DNA of 64,000 nucleotides from HKST-UBA178 sp965223815 (GCA_965223815.1 OZ245019.1:1736001-1800000), one strand, 5' to 3'. Counted from the first letter of the stretch, positions 32,400 through 40,897 are shown. A program made the numbers and translations. The notes: generated from the sequence alone by a model not told the origin.

Positions 32400-33746
32400 A
32401 TGCCTTTGGAGACAGAGTTGAAGAGATCTGCACGAATCGACTATTCCATTAAGCCCGGGGGCAGTTTGCACGGCACACTCCGGGTTCCAGGAGACAAGTC
32501 AATTTCCCATCGTTCCGTCATGCTGGGATCTCTGGCGAAGGGTGTCACCGAAGTCAAGGGCTTTCTCGAAGGAGACGACAGCCTTGCCACGTTGCAGGCA
32601 TTTCGCCGGATGGGCGTGGTTATTCAAGGGCCGGAGGAGGGAAATGTAGCCATTCACGGTGTAGGACTGCATGGATTGCGAGCTCCCGAGGGTGGCCCGC
32701 TGGATCTCGGGAACTCGGGGACCTCGATGCGCCTGCTTTGTGGTCTGCTCTCGGGGCAGCCGTTCGATACCACCCTGGTGGGAGACTCCTCACTTTCGGG
32801 GCGCCCAATGACGCGAGTTACTGAGCCGCTGTCGCGCATGGGTGCGCGAATCGAAGCCAGTGTGACGGGTACGGCGCCGCTACGAATACGGGGTGGATGT
32901 AAATTAAAGGGTGTTACTTACTCCATGCCGGTTGCCAGCGCGCAAGTGAAATCCGCGCTGCTGTTGGCGGGACTCTATGCACAAGGTACCACTTGTATTG
33001 TCGAGCCCGCACCTACCAGGGATCACACGGAGAGAATGCTCGAGGGCTTGGGGTATCCGGTCGACCGCAGTGGTGAGCGAATCTGCCTCTCCGGGGGGGG
33101 AAGACTAATAGGCGCTGAGATCGATGTGCCGGCTGATATCTCCTCCGCTGCATTCTTTCTGGTCGGTGCCAGCATCGCGAAAGGGTCGGATATCCTGCTG
33201 GAACATGTGGGAATTAATCCCACCCGGACCGGCGTATTAAATATTTTGCGCCTGATGGGGGCCAATATATCGATAATCAACAAGCGTTTCGCGGGGGGCG
33301 AACCGGTAGCGGATCTGCGGGTGAGATCAGCTCAATTGAGGGGTATTGTCATCCCTCTGGATCAAGTGCCTCTGGCCATTGATGAATTTCCCGCAATTTT
33401 CATTGCTGCTGCATGCGCGGAGGGTGAGACCATACTCTCAGGGGCGGAAGAACTCCGGGTTAAGGAGAGCGATCGGATTCAAGTCATGGCTGATGGACTG
33501 CGGGCTCTGGGTATCGACGCCCGGCCTACGAAGGACGGCATGGTCATCCGCGGGGGTATTATGGGAGGTGGATACGTTGCCAGCCATGGAGACCATAGGA
33601 TTGCCATGTCTTTTGCAATGGCAGGGCTCCGTTCCCGGGGGGAGATTGTCGTTGAGAATTGCAACAATGTGGATACATCTTTTCCCGGCTTCGTCACGCT
33701 TTCCAGGGGAGTCGGGCTGGCGATAGAGAGCATGAGAGGGGAGTAG
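32400..33746 (+). CDS. aroA: 3-phosphoshikimate 1-carboxyvinyltransferase (EPSP synthase)
   Basis: A 448-residue EPSP synthase, the sixth step of the shikimate pathway. Seen: VPGDKSISHRSVMLG, LGNSGTSMRLLCGLL, SALLLAGLYAQG, the catalytic-region IDEFPA, and ELRVKESDRI near the end. The NSGTSMRL form of the phosphoenolpyruvate loop differs from the E. coli LGNAGTAMRPL form and is the variant seen in the Pseudomonas/Bacillus-type enzymes. It starts immediately after the racemase stop and ends three bases before cmk, so it is tightly packed in the operon. Confidence 0.96.
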   Translation: MPLETELKRSARIDYSIKPGGSLHGTLRVPGDKSISHRSVMLGSLAKGVTEVKGFLEGDDSLATLQAFRRMGVVIQGPEEGNVAIHGVGLHGLRAPEGGPLDLGNSGTSMRLLCGLLSGQPFDTTLVGDSSLSGRPMTRVTEPLSRMGARIEASVTGTAPLRIRGGCKLKGVTYSMPVASAQVKSALLLAGLYAQGTTCIVEPAPTRDHTERMLEGLGYPVDRSGERICLSGGGRLIGAEIDVPADISSAAFFLVGASIAKGSDILLEHVGINPTRTGVLNILRLMGANISIINKRFAGGEPVADLRVRSAQLRGIVIPLDQVPLAIDEFPAIFIAAACAEGETILSGAEELRVKESDRIQVMADGLRALGIDARPTKDGMVIRGGIMGGGYVASHGDHRIAMSFAMAGLRSRGEIVVENCNNVDTSFPGFVTLSRGVGLAIESMRGE

Positions 33747-33749
33747 ATC

Positions 33750-34418
33750 ATGGTCAATGTGGTAACCATCGACGGTCCGAGCGGCTCGGGAAAGGGAACC
33801 GTTGCTAGGCTGTTGGCGAAGCGACTGGGCTGGCACTGTCTGGATAGCGGTGCTCTCTACCGCTTGTTGGGCCTTGCTGCAGAGTTTGCTGGGGTTTCCG
33901 ATGGTCAGCCCGGAGAACTGGTAGCACTTACCCGGAAAATGCACGTCGAGTTTAGGGGAGATGAAATATTTCTCGATGGCAGGGATGTCAGTCGTGAAAT
34001 CCGCAGTGAGCGTGCGGGCAATGCCGCGTCCAGGGTTGCTGCGATTCCCGAGGTTAGATCGGCCTTGTTGGACTGGCAGCGGGATTATGCAAGAGAGCCC
34101 GGGCTGGTTGCCGACGGACGAGATATGGGCACCGTGGTATTTCCCTCCGCGGGTGCCAAGATCTATCTCACGGCAACCCCCGAAGAGCGGGCCAGGAGGC
34201 GCTATAACCAGTTGAAAGAAAAAGGGTTGAATGCTAATCTTGCCGATCTTGTTAGCGAAATCAGGGAGCGCGATGAGCGGGACTCCGGAAGGAGTGTGGC
34301 CCCGTTGAAACCCGCTCCGGATGCGCTGCAGGTCGAGTCTACGGCACTTTCCATAGAGGAAGTGTTGGAACGGGTGTTGGAACGCGTGGCTATCAGCTTT
34401 CCGGATCTGGCTCGATAG
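33750..34418 (+). CDS. cmk: Cytidylate kinase
   Basis: A 222-residue kinase that phosphorylates CMP and dCMP. P-loop GPSGSGKGTVARLLA (about 9-23), LDSGALYRLLGLAA, DGRDMGTVVFP and the lid region RARRRYNQLKEKG are present. Its position three bases after aroA and upstream of rpsA is one of the best conserved gene orders in gammaproteobacteria. Confidence 0.97.
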   Translation: MVNVVTIDGPSGSGKGTVARLLAKRLGWHCLDSGALYRLLGLAAEFAGVSDGQPGELVALTRKMHVEFRGDEIFLDGRDVSREIRSERAGNAASRVAAIPEVRSALLDWQRDYAREPGLVADGRDMGTVVFPSAGAKIYLTATPEERARRRYNQLKEKGLNANLADLVSEIRERDERDSGRSVAPLKPAPDALQVESTALSIEEVLERVLERVAISFPDLAR

Positions 34419-34420
34419 GG

Positions 34421-34498
34421 GCCTGTTTTACAGGCATTTCATTCACTACTGACACAAAGGCCCATGCTGTTTGGGCCGCCAATCGGCAATTGCCGATT
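34421..34498 (+). promoter_or_regulatory. Three-hairpin rpsA leader (probable S1 autoregulation)
   Basis: Three consecutive stems lie between cmk and rpsA: GCCTG/CAGGC (34421-34435), GGCCCA/TGGGCC (34459-34477) and the perfect 18-base palindrome AATCGGCAATTGCCGATT (34481-34498). In E. coli, the rpsA initiation region is known to fold into three hairpins that allow efficient translation and repression by S1 itself. The layout here is analogous, ending 12 bases before the start codon. The shared mechanism is inferred. Confidence 0.65.
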
Positions 34499-34510
34499 CA
34501 GGATTTTTAC

Positions 34511-36181
34511 ATGACCGAAAGCTTTGCAGAATTATTTGAGGCCAGTATCGCCAATACCCAATTGCGCTCCGGCGCCATTGTGATCGGCACGGTCCTCGAA
34601 ATTACCAACGACGCTGTGATCGTCAACGCCGGATTGAAATCGGAAGGCGTGATCCCCAGGGATCAGTTCCTGACTCTGGACGGCGAAATAGAAGTTGCCG
34701 TAGGAGATCAGGTGGAGGTGGCGCTCGACGCCGTAGAAGACGGATTCGGGGCCACCCGTTTGTCGAGGGAAAAGGCCAAACGACACCATGCTTGGAATGT
34801 TCTGGAGAAGGCTTTCGAGGCTGAAGAGAACGTGACCGGCCGCATCAACGGCAAGGTTAAGGGTGGGTTTACCGTTGAGCTTGGCGAAATAAGGGCCTTC
34901 CTTCCCGGTTCCCTGGTGGACGTGCGCCCAGTGCGAGACACCACTTACCTGGAAGGAAAGGATCTTGAGTTCAAGGTAATCAAGCTGGATCAGAAGCGAA
35001 ATAATGTTGTGGTTTCCCGCCGTGCGGTGGTAGAGACGGAATACAGTGCCGAACGGGATGCGCTGCTGGAGAGCCTGCAGGAAGGAATTGAGCTCAAAGG
35101 TATTGTCAAGAACTTGACCGACTACGGGGCCTTCGTGGACTTGGGCGGTATCGACGGATTGCTGCATATCACCGACATGGCCTGGAAGCGTGTTAAGCAT
35201 CCCTCCGAGGTAGTTGATATTGGCGATGAAATCATGGTCAAGGTTTTGAAGTTCGACCGTGATAAGCAGCGTGTTTCTCTCGGGCTCAAACAGATGGGCG
35301 ACGATCCTTGGGTGAATCTGGCGCGCCGCTATCCTGAGAACACAAGGTTGTTTGGCAAGGTTACCAATCTTGCTGACTACGGTTGCTTCGTAGAGATCGA
35401 GGAGGGCGTCGAGGGTCTGGTTCACGTCTCTGAGATGGATTGGACCAACAAGAATATCCACCCCTCCAAGCTGGTGCACCTCGGCCAGGAAGTCGAGGTT
35501 ATGGTTCTCGATATCGATGAGGAGCGGCGTCGGATCTCACTCGGTATGAAACAGTGCCAGAGCAATCCCTGGGACGACTTCGCTGCCTCTCACAAGAAAG
35601 GTGATCATGTCACCGGTAAGATCAAGTCGATAACCGATTTCGGTATCTTCATCGGTCTTGATGGTGGTATTGATGGTCTGGTGCATCTTTCCGACATCTC
35701 TTGGGATGATGCCGGTGAAGAAGCCATTCGCGCCTTCAAGAAGGGTGACGAGTTGGAGACAGTGGTACTCTCCGTTGATCCCGAGCGGGAGAGAATTTCA
35801 CTGGGCGTCAAGCAGTTGGATAAGGACCCCTTTTCTACATATCTTGCTACTCACGGCAAGGGAAGTATCGTCACAGGAGAGGTCAAGGAAGTCGACGCAA
35901 GAGGGGCTGTAGTTACGCTAGCGGAGGGAATAGAGGGCTATTTGCGGGCTTCAGAGATTTCCCGCGATCGAGTCGAAGATGCACGCTTGGTACTTAAAGA
36001 AGGCGAGGAAGTGGAGGCCAGATTCATGGGCGTCGACCGCAAGAATCGTAGCATCACACTTTCCATTAAGGCGAAGGACTACGCTGAGGAGCAGGCGGCT
36101 ATTCAAACCTACTCCCGTGACTCCGCATCCGGTAAGGCGACGCTGGGCGATCTCCTCAAAGAGCAGATGGAAGATAACTGA
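34511..36181 (+). CDS. rpsA: 30S ribosomal protein S1
   Basis: A 556-residue mRNA-binding ribosomal protein. It begins MTESFAELFEAS at ATG 34511 with CAGGA seven bases upstream; the frame is open seven codons further but only into the structured leader. Six S1 OB-fold repeats are visible, with recurrent cores such as GIVKNLTDYGAFVDLGGIDG and GKVTNLADYGCFVEIEEGVEG, each followed by a LLHITDMAW- or LVHVSEMDW-type strand. Length is as in E. coli (557). Its leader suggests self-regulation. Confidence 0.98.
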   Translation: MTESFAELFEASIANTQLRSGAIVIGTVLEITNDAVIVNAGLKSEGVIPRDQFLTLDGEIEVAVGDQVEVALDAVEDGFGATRLSREKAKRHHAWNVLEKAFEAEENVTGRINGKVKGGFTVELGEIRAFLPGSLVDVRPVRDTTYLEGKDLEFKVIKLDQKRNNVVVSRRAVVETEYSAERDALLESLQEGIELKGIVKNLTDYGAFVDLGGIDGLLHITDMAWKRVKHPSEVVDIGDEIMVKVLKFDRDKQRVSLGLKQMGDDPWVNLARRYPENTRLFGKVTNLADYGCFVEIEEGVEGLVHVSEMDWTNKNIHPSKLVHLGQEVEVMVLDIDEERRRISLGMKQCQSNPWDDFAASHKKGDHVTGKIKSITDFGIFIGLDGGIDGLVHLSDISWDDAGEEAIRAFKKGDELETVVLSVDPERERISLGVKQLDKDPFSTYLATHGKGSIVTGEVKEVDARGAVVTLAEGIEGYLRASEISRDRVEDARLVLKEGEEVEARFMGVDRKNRSITLSIKAKDYAEEQAAIQTYSRDSASGKATLGDLLKEQMEDN

Positions 36182-36233
36182 GAGTAGACCGTTCGCGTTT
36201 CAATCGTAATATATAAGCTGTAAGAAGAAGCGG

Positions 36234-36255
36234 CCGGGATCCGCGAGGATCCCGG
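36234..36255 (+). terminator. Perfect hairpin with GNRA loop between rpsA and ihfB
   Basis: A 9-bp perfect stem (CCGGGATCC/GGATCCCGG) closes a GCGA tetraloop, followed by TAATTTAA. The T content downstream is too low for a strong terminator, so it may act as a partial terminator, an mRNA 3' stabiliser or a processing site between rpsA and ihfB. Confidence 0.55.
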
Positions 36256-36277
36256 TAATTTAAGGGGGGGATAAAGA

Positions 36278-36562
36278 ATGACAAAATCTGAACTGATTGA
36301 TGTCATCGCCAAAGAACAAGGCCACCTTGCCTATAGAGATGTAGAACTGGCCGTGAAGTGCATACTCGAGCAAATGAGCCAAGCCTTGGCTTCCGGGAGT
36401 AGAATCGAAATAAGAGGATTTGGTAGCTTTTCCCTGCATTACCGACCTCCGCGGCAGGGGAGGAATCCCAAAACAGGAGAGTCGGTTGCATTGGGGGGCA
36501 AGTATGTGCCCCATTTTAAGCCGGGTAAGGAATTGCGTGAAAGGGTCAACAACGGCAAATAA
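36278..36562 (+). CDS. ihfB: Integration host factor subunit beta
   Basis: A 94-residue DNA-bending protein of the HU/IHF family. Seen: MTKSELID at the start, RIEIRGFGSFSLHYRPPRQGRNPKTGE with the DNA-intercalating loop proline, and VPHFKPGKELRERVN at the end. These assign it to IHF-beta rather than HU. AAGGGGGGG precedes the ATG and gives a strong ribosome site. It follows rpsA, the standard gammaproteobacterial order. Confidence 0.96.
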   Translation: MTKSELIDVIAKEQGHLAYRDVELAVKCILEQMSQALASGSRIEIRGFGSFSLHYRPPRQGRNPKTGESVALGGKYVPHFKPGKELRERVNNGK

Positions 36563-36731
36563 ATATTTAAACTGATAGGGCTCCAAGTTGCGTATCTACC
36601 ATTAGTTTGGGACCTTAAGCCAACAATCTGTTTCCGGTAGCTAATTCTGCGTCTTTTACTATTAGGTATGGAAATGACGCACCGGCGATTTCCTAACAAC
36701 CAGGAGCAGAGCACCGGGCGTTTCGTTTCGA

Positions 36732-36905
36732 TTAGTCTGCCGAAAAAGTCATAGCAAGCAGGTAGACCAGAGTGACCGCTGTCACGGAGAGAATATACAT
36801 ACCTCTGCCGTTCTCCCGGCGCCTACTGGCGGCGCGGTAGGACATAATGGAAGGAATCGGATTCTCAACTTGTTCCCGCATGATGTAACTGTCGTTGGTG
36901 GTCAT
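36732..36905 (-). CDS. 57-residue single-pass membrane protein
   Basis: A short frame with clear coding signs: ATG at 36905 preceded by GGAG nine bases away. The 57-residue product has a polar N-terminus (MTTNDSYIMREQVENPIPS), a basic stretch (YRAASRRRENGRG) and one hydrophobic helix (about 36-53, MYILSVTAVTLVYLLAMTF) ending in SAD. The positive residues before the helix predict an N-in topology with the tail in the periplasm. It is divergent from the SET-domain gene at 37108, and the two share a 202-base spacer with a conspicuous paired repeat. I recognise no family. A small regulator or stress peptide is possible. Confidence 0.6.
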   Translation of the reverse strand: MTTNDSYIMREQVENPIPSIMSYRAASRRRENGRGMYILSVTAVTLVYLLAMTFSAD

Positions 36906-36945
36906 CTTGATTTTCTCCAGTGAGTTGGTAAGCAGATTTAATTGG

Positions 36946-37004
36946 GTTCTCTATTTGTTCTAAACTTTAGCAGAAAAAGAGCGCAATGAGAACATAGAGA
37001 GAAC
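36946..37004. promoter_or_regulatory. Paired GTTCT direct repeats in inverted orientation
   Basis: Left site 36946-36961: GTTCT-CTATTT-GTTCT. Right site 36989-37004: AGAAC-ATAGAG-AGAAC, whose reverse complement is GTTCT-CTCTAT-GTTCT. Each is a direct repeat with an 11-bp period, the geometry used by OmpR-family response regulators. The two face outward between divergent genes, 27 bases apart. The regulator is not identified. Confidence 0.55.
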
Positions 37005-37107
37005 ATTTGTGTGATTAATGCGACAGTTTCTTCCATCTGGAGGGCATGTACGCGCCACCGAAATGCTGCCCCATAACGGCATCTAAAGTGCTCCTGAGAC
37101 TAGGTAG

Positions 37108-37449
37108 ATGACGGAAAAAAAGAAATTAAAGAACAGAGAGTTGAGAGATATTGTTTATTCTGCGGACTCGAAGATCCACGGCACAGGTTTGTTTGCGCGG
37201 CGGTGTATTGGTAAAGGCGAGTATATCGGCACCTATCATGGTCCGGACGCCCGCAGAAATGGAACCTACGTTCTCTGGGTTTATGATCAGGGTGACGAGG
37301 AAAACGCCGTTGGTCGCAGCGGTAGAAATCTGTTGCGATACCTGAATCACGCCAAACCCGGAAATGCGGAGTTCATTGGATTCGATTTGTTTGCACGTAA
37401 AGAGATTCGCACTGACGACGAAATCACCTTCAACTACGAAGGCGCTTGA
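37108..37449 (+). CDS. Small SET-domain protein (putative lysine methyltransferase)
   Basis: A 113-residue protein that is almost only a SET domain. Seen: the SAM-binding opening HGTGLFARRCIGKGEYIG (about 24-41), the pseudoknot RYLNHAKPGNAEF (78-89, with the Asn-His pair) and the closing DDEITFNY (103-110) containing the catalytic-type tyrosine. SET proteins methylate lysines in proteins using SAM. In bacteria their targets are mostly unknown, and acquisition from other lineages has been proposed for some. It has no pre- or post-SET region and is near the minimum size. It is divergent from the 57-residue membrane protein; its stop lies eight bases before the convergent peptidase stop. Confidence 0.85.
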   Translation: MTEKKKLKNRELRDIVYSADSKIHGTGLFARRCIGKGEYIGTYHGPDARRNGTYVLWVYDQGDEENAVGRSGRNLLRYLNHAKPGNAEFIGFDLFARKEIRTDDEITFNYEGA

Positions 37450-37457
37450 AACCTGCC

Positions 37458-39620
37458 TCAAGGCATTTGTCGCGGATTGGGCGAGAAGGATTCAGCCTCT
37501 TTTTGCGCCAGTGTCAGTGGGGGACGTGACCTTGTCATGGGTGGGAGTAGTTCTCCCTCTGCGGAAAGAGGCGCGCTGAGCACAGATCCTGCGCTGGCCC
37601 ATTGCCCTCTGGATAGCAGTGTCGGTGTTGAATCGCCGAACAGAGTGTAGCTGTACTTGCCGTAATGAGGTAGTTTGCGCGCTAGTCCGGCAGCAGCATC
37701 AACCGGATCCAGAACCAACAATCCCAATGTACGCCCCTGCTTACCGTCAACCGCCAGCGCAAAGCTGTTGCCGGCGAGGTTCAATTGATGCTGTGACACG
37801 GTCAGGCTGGTGCCTTCAAGTTTGGCGTAGTGGCCGTTCAGTTGCTCGGTTACGTTCGATAAGAAGCGATTCTCAATGCCCAGCAGCCAGACATTGCCCT
37901 CAGCGGGAAGTTGACCCACATCCTCGTCCCACATCAAGTTCAATTGTGGCCACCTCGAAGACCAGCTATCGACCATGCTACGGTAGGCCGCTTTTTTCTC
38001 ACTGCTTGCATCAGCGGGTAGAATCAGGGTGATTTCTGGTGCTCCAAATAGCCGGCTCAACGTCGGCGGCGTCTCCCCGGCTACGAGATGACGGAATATA
38101 TCGAATTCGGGATCGATGCTCAGGCGGATGGGTTTTTCTCGGATGACGATGTCGAGCGTTGTTTCTCTTCCGTTCATGGTAAACCAACGAGGGGCTGGTT
38201 TAGGCGTTTTCTCGGTCTGGATGTAGATCGGAAGATTCAGATTGAACGGGGGGTTGGGCTGTGTTTGTTGAATGGTTGCTCGGATTCGGTATCCGGACGA
38301 TACCTCGATCATGCTGACCTCGCTGAGTTTCAGCCGTGGCGCACCCGTGCCCTCGATCCACTGGTCAAACTCATCTCTCAAGTCCAAGCCGCTGACCTCT
38401 TCCAATGCCCGCTTGAGATCATCGTACCCCGCTTCGGCGAAAAGATTATCGCGGTAGAAAAGGCGTAGTCCCTCGAGGAAATAGACGTCTCCCAATCGGT
38501 TGCGAAGCATATGTATGAACATCAGGGTTTTCCCATAGCCGACGGCTTGGCTGATGTCACCATGCCGCCCCTTGAATTGGCTGAGTGGAAAATCCTCTCC
38601 CTCGTGAACATAGTCCCCGTAACGCCTCAAACTGTCGCGGCGATAAGCTGCACCTTTGCCCTTCAGCTCTTGTAACAGGTGATCCGCAAGATAGGCTGTA
38701 AGGCCCTCACTCCAGTTTCCAGAATCGCGATCGACGAAAACCCCGTTACCCCACCAGTTGTGGAGTATCTCATGGGGGTAAGAGGTGTGGAGAATGAAGG
38801 GAAGGCGAATGACCCTGGGACCTAGTAGGGTAAACGATGGCATACCGTACCCGCTCTCCCAGAAATTCTCCACCAAGGCAAACTTGCCATAGGGATAGTC
38901 CCCCAGGAGCTGTTGATAAAGCTCCAGGTAATCCCTGGTAGCCTCGAGATATCGCCGGGCTAAATCCGCATCGGGTGAACGCAGATAGGCCTGTGCCTCG
39001 GCAAACGGCGTCTCCAGTGTGTAGCGGTGGAATGGGGCGGCAATGAGATAGATGTCATCCTGAGGAGCATGCTCGATCCAGCCATGGTCTTCCGACAATG
39101 GGTTGCCTTGGCTTACGCTTGTCCATCCCGAGGGAAGGTCGATCATCATTTTAAAGCTGACCAGACGCCCGGGAAGCTGTGGGTACCAGAGGCTGGCCCC
39201 GCTAAGAAAGACGCCACTGCTGGAGATGTGTCCGCTGCTGCCCGCACGGCCTCCACCTCGCTCCCTGGTTTGGGTTGCCACGGCCTCGTCTACTTCCCCT
39301 CGATAACGTAGCTTGAACGTGCGACGTGGAGCATCGAATCGGATGCGATAGTGTGTAGCGGGTATTGGACCGTTCGAAGTTTTTGTTTTTCTCACTATTG
39401 TCCCTGGAGACAGTGAGTCGACAGACAAGCTGTGGCGCAGTAGAAAATCCACGGTTGTTACCGGGGACGGCAGCTTGATCTCATCTTGCACTTCAATGAA
39501 CGAGCGTTCTGGAATCATCACTACGGAGAGTGCATGATGGATTTGGGGGCTGGGGATAGATTTACTGAATAACGGTGTTGCGGTTATTAAGAGCAGCAGT
39601 CCTGTTAGGCGTAAAATCAT
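37458..39620 (-). CDS. Exported M1-like (gluzincin) metallopeptidase
   Basis: A 720-residue periplasmic protein with a signal peptide (about 1-19). The N-terminal beta domain (about 25-200) is followed by a zinc peptidase core with HEILH (283-287) and the third ligand E305 in NWSEGLTAYLAD. The Zn ligand spacing is HExxH-17-E, one shorter than the usual 18 of M1 peptidases. In place of the GxMEN substrate loop it has ESGYGMPSFTLLG. The last 200 residues show no recognised domain. Related proteins occur in many proteobacteria without assigned substrate; an aminopeptidase-like role in the envelope is likely. It is divergent from the ChaN-like lipoprotein (107-base gap), suggesting co-regulation. 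Confidence 0.8.
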   Translation of the reverse strand: MILRLTGLLLLITATPLFSKSIPSPQIHHALSVVMIPERSFIEVQDEIKLPSPVTTVDFLLRHSLSVDSLSPGTIVRKTKTSNGPIPATHYRIRFDAPRRTFKLRYRGEVDEAVATQTRERGGGRAGSSGHISSSGVFLSGASLWYPQLPGRLVSFKMMIDLPSGWTSVSQGNPLSEDHGWIEHAPQDDIYLIAAPFHRYTLETPFAEAQAYLRSPDADLARRYLEATRDYLELYQQLLGDYPYGKFALVENFWESGYGMPSFTLLGPRVIRLPFILHTSYPHEILHNWWGNGVFVDRDSGNWSEGLTAYLADHLLQELKGKGAAYRRDSLRRYGDYVHEGEDFPLSQFKGRHGDISQAVGYGKTLMFIHMLRNRLGDVYFLEGLRLFYRDNLFAEAGYDDLKRALEEVSGLDLRDEFDQWIEGTGAPRLKLSEVSMIEVSSGYRIRATIQQTQPNPPFNLNLPIYIQTEKTPKPAPRWFTMNGRETTLDIVIREKPIRLSIDPEFDIFRHLVAGETPPTLSRLFGAPEITLILPADASSEKKAAYRSMVDSWSSRWPQLNLMWDEDVGQLPAEGNVWLLGIENRFLSNVTEQLNGHYAKLEGTSLTVSQHQLNLAGNSFALAVDGKQGRTLGLLVLDPVDAAAGLARKLPHYGKYSYTLFGDSTPTLLSRGQWASAGSVLSAPLSAEGELLPPMTRSRPPLTLAQKEAESFSPNPRQMP

Positions 39621-39727
39621 ACCGAAATACCTTGATTGTCTGACTGGGGAATTTTCAAGCTACACCAATGTCCCAACTTCACGGCATGATAGTTCATCGC
39701 CTTGTTTACCACGACCGAGATATACCA

Positions 39728-40897
39728 ATGACAAAGAGACGTGTTGTTTTGTTCCTGCTGTGGGTTGTCATAGCGCTGCTCTTGGGTTCCTGTCGTGCCC
39801 AGGAAACCCGCTCCACCGGGGGTGAGGCGGCAAGGGATGCCAAGGGAGGAGGCGTGACCACTGCCCTGAGCCTGAAAAAAATCACGGCTCTGGAAGATGT
39901 CATAAACGATTTGGTCGATGCCCGGGTGGTTTACGTGGGTGAGACCCATGACCGCTACGGTCATCACATTAGTCAGTTGGAGATTATCAAGGCTTTACAT
40001 CGGCAGAACGGGGCAATCGCAATCGGCGTCGAGTTTGTTCAGCAGCCCTTCCAATCCGTGCTCGACAGCTATATAGCCGGGGAGTTGGATGAAAGGGCGA
40101 TGCTGCGCGGGGTTGAGTGGTATGACCGCTGGCGCTACGACTACCGGCTCTATCGCCCGATCATGCAATATGCGAGAGCGCATCGCATACCGGTCCTGGC
40201 GCTGAATGTGCCTGTAGAGCTGACCTCCAGGGTCTCCGAGAGCGGTTTGAACGGTCTTGACGACGCAGAGCGGAGGCAGCTTCCCCGTACCTACGATTTT
40301 TCAGACAAAGATTACGAGGCGCGACTCAGAGAGGTGTATTCGAAGCATGCCCGTTCAGGCGAAGAGGGTTTTCAGCGATTCATCGAGGTGCAGTTAACCT
40401 GGGATGAGGGCATGGCGGATGTATTAGCGCGCTATTTGTCAGAGCATCCTCAGGAGCGGGTGGTGGTGCTTGCGGGATCGGGGCACTTGAGTTTTGGTTC
40501 GGGCATCCCAGCCAGGGTTGAGCGCAGGGTGCAGGTAAACTCGCAGATCATTCTGCCCGCCGACAGCTTGGCTCTGGAGCCGGGAATTGCAGACATCATC
40601 ATTTTTCCCAATGCGTCTGAGCTCCCGCCACGGGGAATGATGGGCGTATACATGGAGGCTCATGAGAACGGCGTGTTGGTCGGTGACTTGGTGGAAGACG
40701 GAGCAGCCGCTGAAGCCGGTGTGGAGAAGGGAGATATCATTCAACGGCTGGATGGGATTACCGTCTCCGATACCACCGACATCAGAATTGGCATGTTGAG
40801 CAAGGCCCCGGGGGACACTGCGGCGCTGCAAGTGTTGCGCCAGCCCTTGCTGGGTAAAGAGCGCGTCCTGGAGTTCGAGCTGGAACTGACACCTTGA
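39728..40897 (+). CDS. ChaN-like lipoprotein with C-terminal PDZ domain
   Basis: A 389-residue predicted lipoprotein. ATG 39728 gives a basic start (MTKRR), a hydrophobic core and a lipobox ending LLLGS-C22. Residues about 55-300 match the ChaN/EreA-like DUF399 fold (VVYVGETHDRYGHHISQLEII, GVEFVQQPFQ, LTWDEGMADVLARYL, VVVLAGSGHL). E. coli/Campylobacter ChaN is an iron-regulated haem-binding lipoprotein. About 300-389 form a PDZ domain (GVYMEAHENGVLVGDLVEDG, then AAAEAGVEKGDIIQRLDG). The fusion suggests a periplasmic protease or haem-protein adaptor. Divergent from the M1-like peptidase gene. Confidence 0.78.
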   Translation: MTKRRVVLFLLWVVIALLLGSCRAQETRSTGGEAARDAKGGGVTTALSLKKITALEDVINDLVDARVVYVGETHDRYGHHISQLEIIKALHRQNGAIAIGVEFVQQPFQSVLDSYIAGELDERAMLRGVEWYDRWRYDYRLYRPIMQYARAHRIPVLALNVPVELTSRVSESGLNGLDDAERRQLPRTYDFSDKDYEARLREVYSKHARSGEEGFQRFIEVQLTWDEGMADVLARYLSEHPQERVVVLAGSGHLSFGSGIPARVERRVQVNSQIILPADSLALEPGIADIIIFPNASELPPRGMMGVYMEAHENGVLVGDLVEDGAAAEAGVEKGDIIQRLDGITVSDTTDIRIGMLSKAPGDTAALQVLRQPLLGKERVLEFELELTP

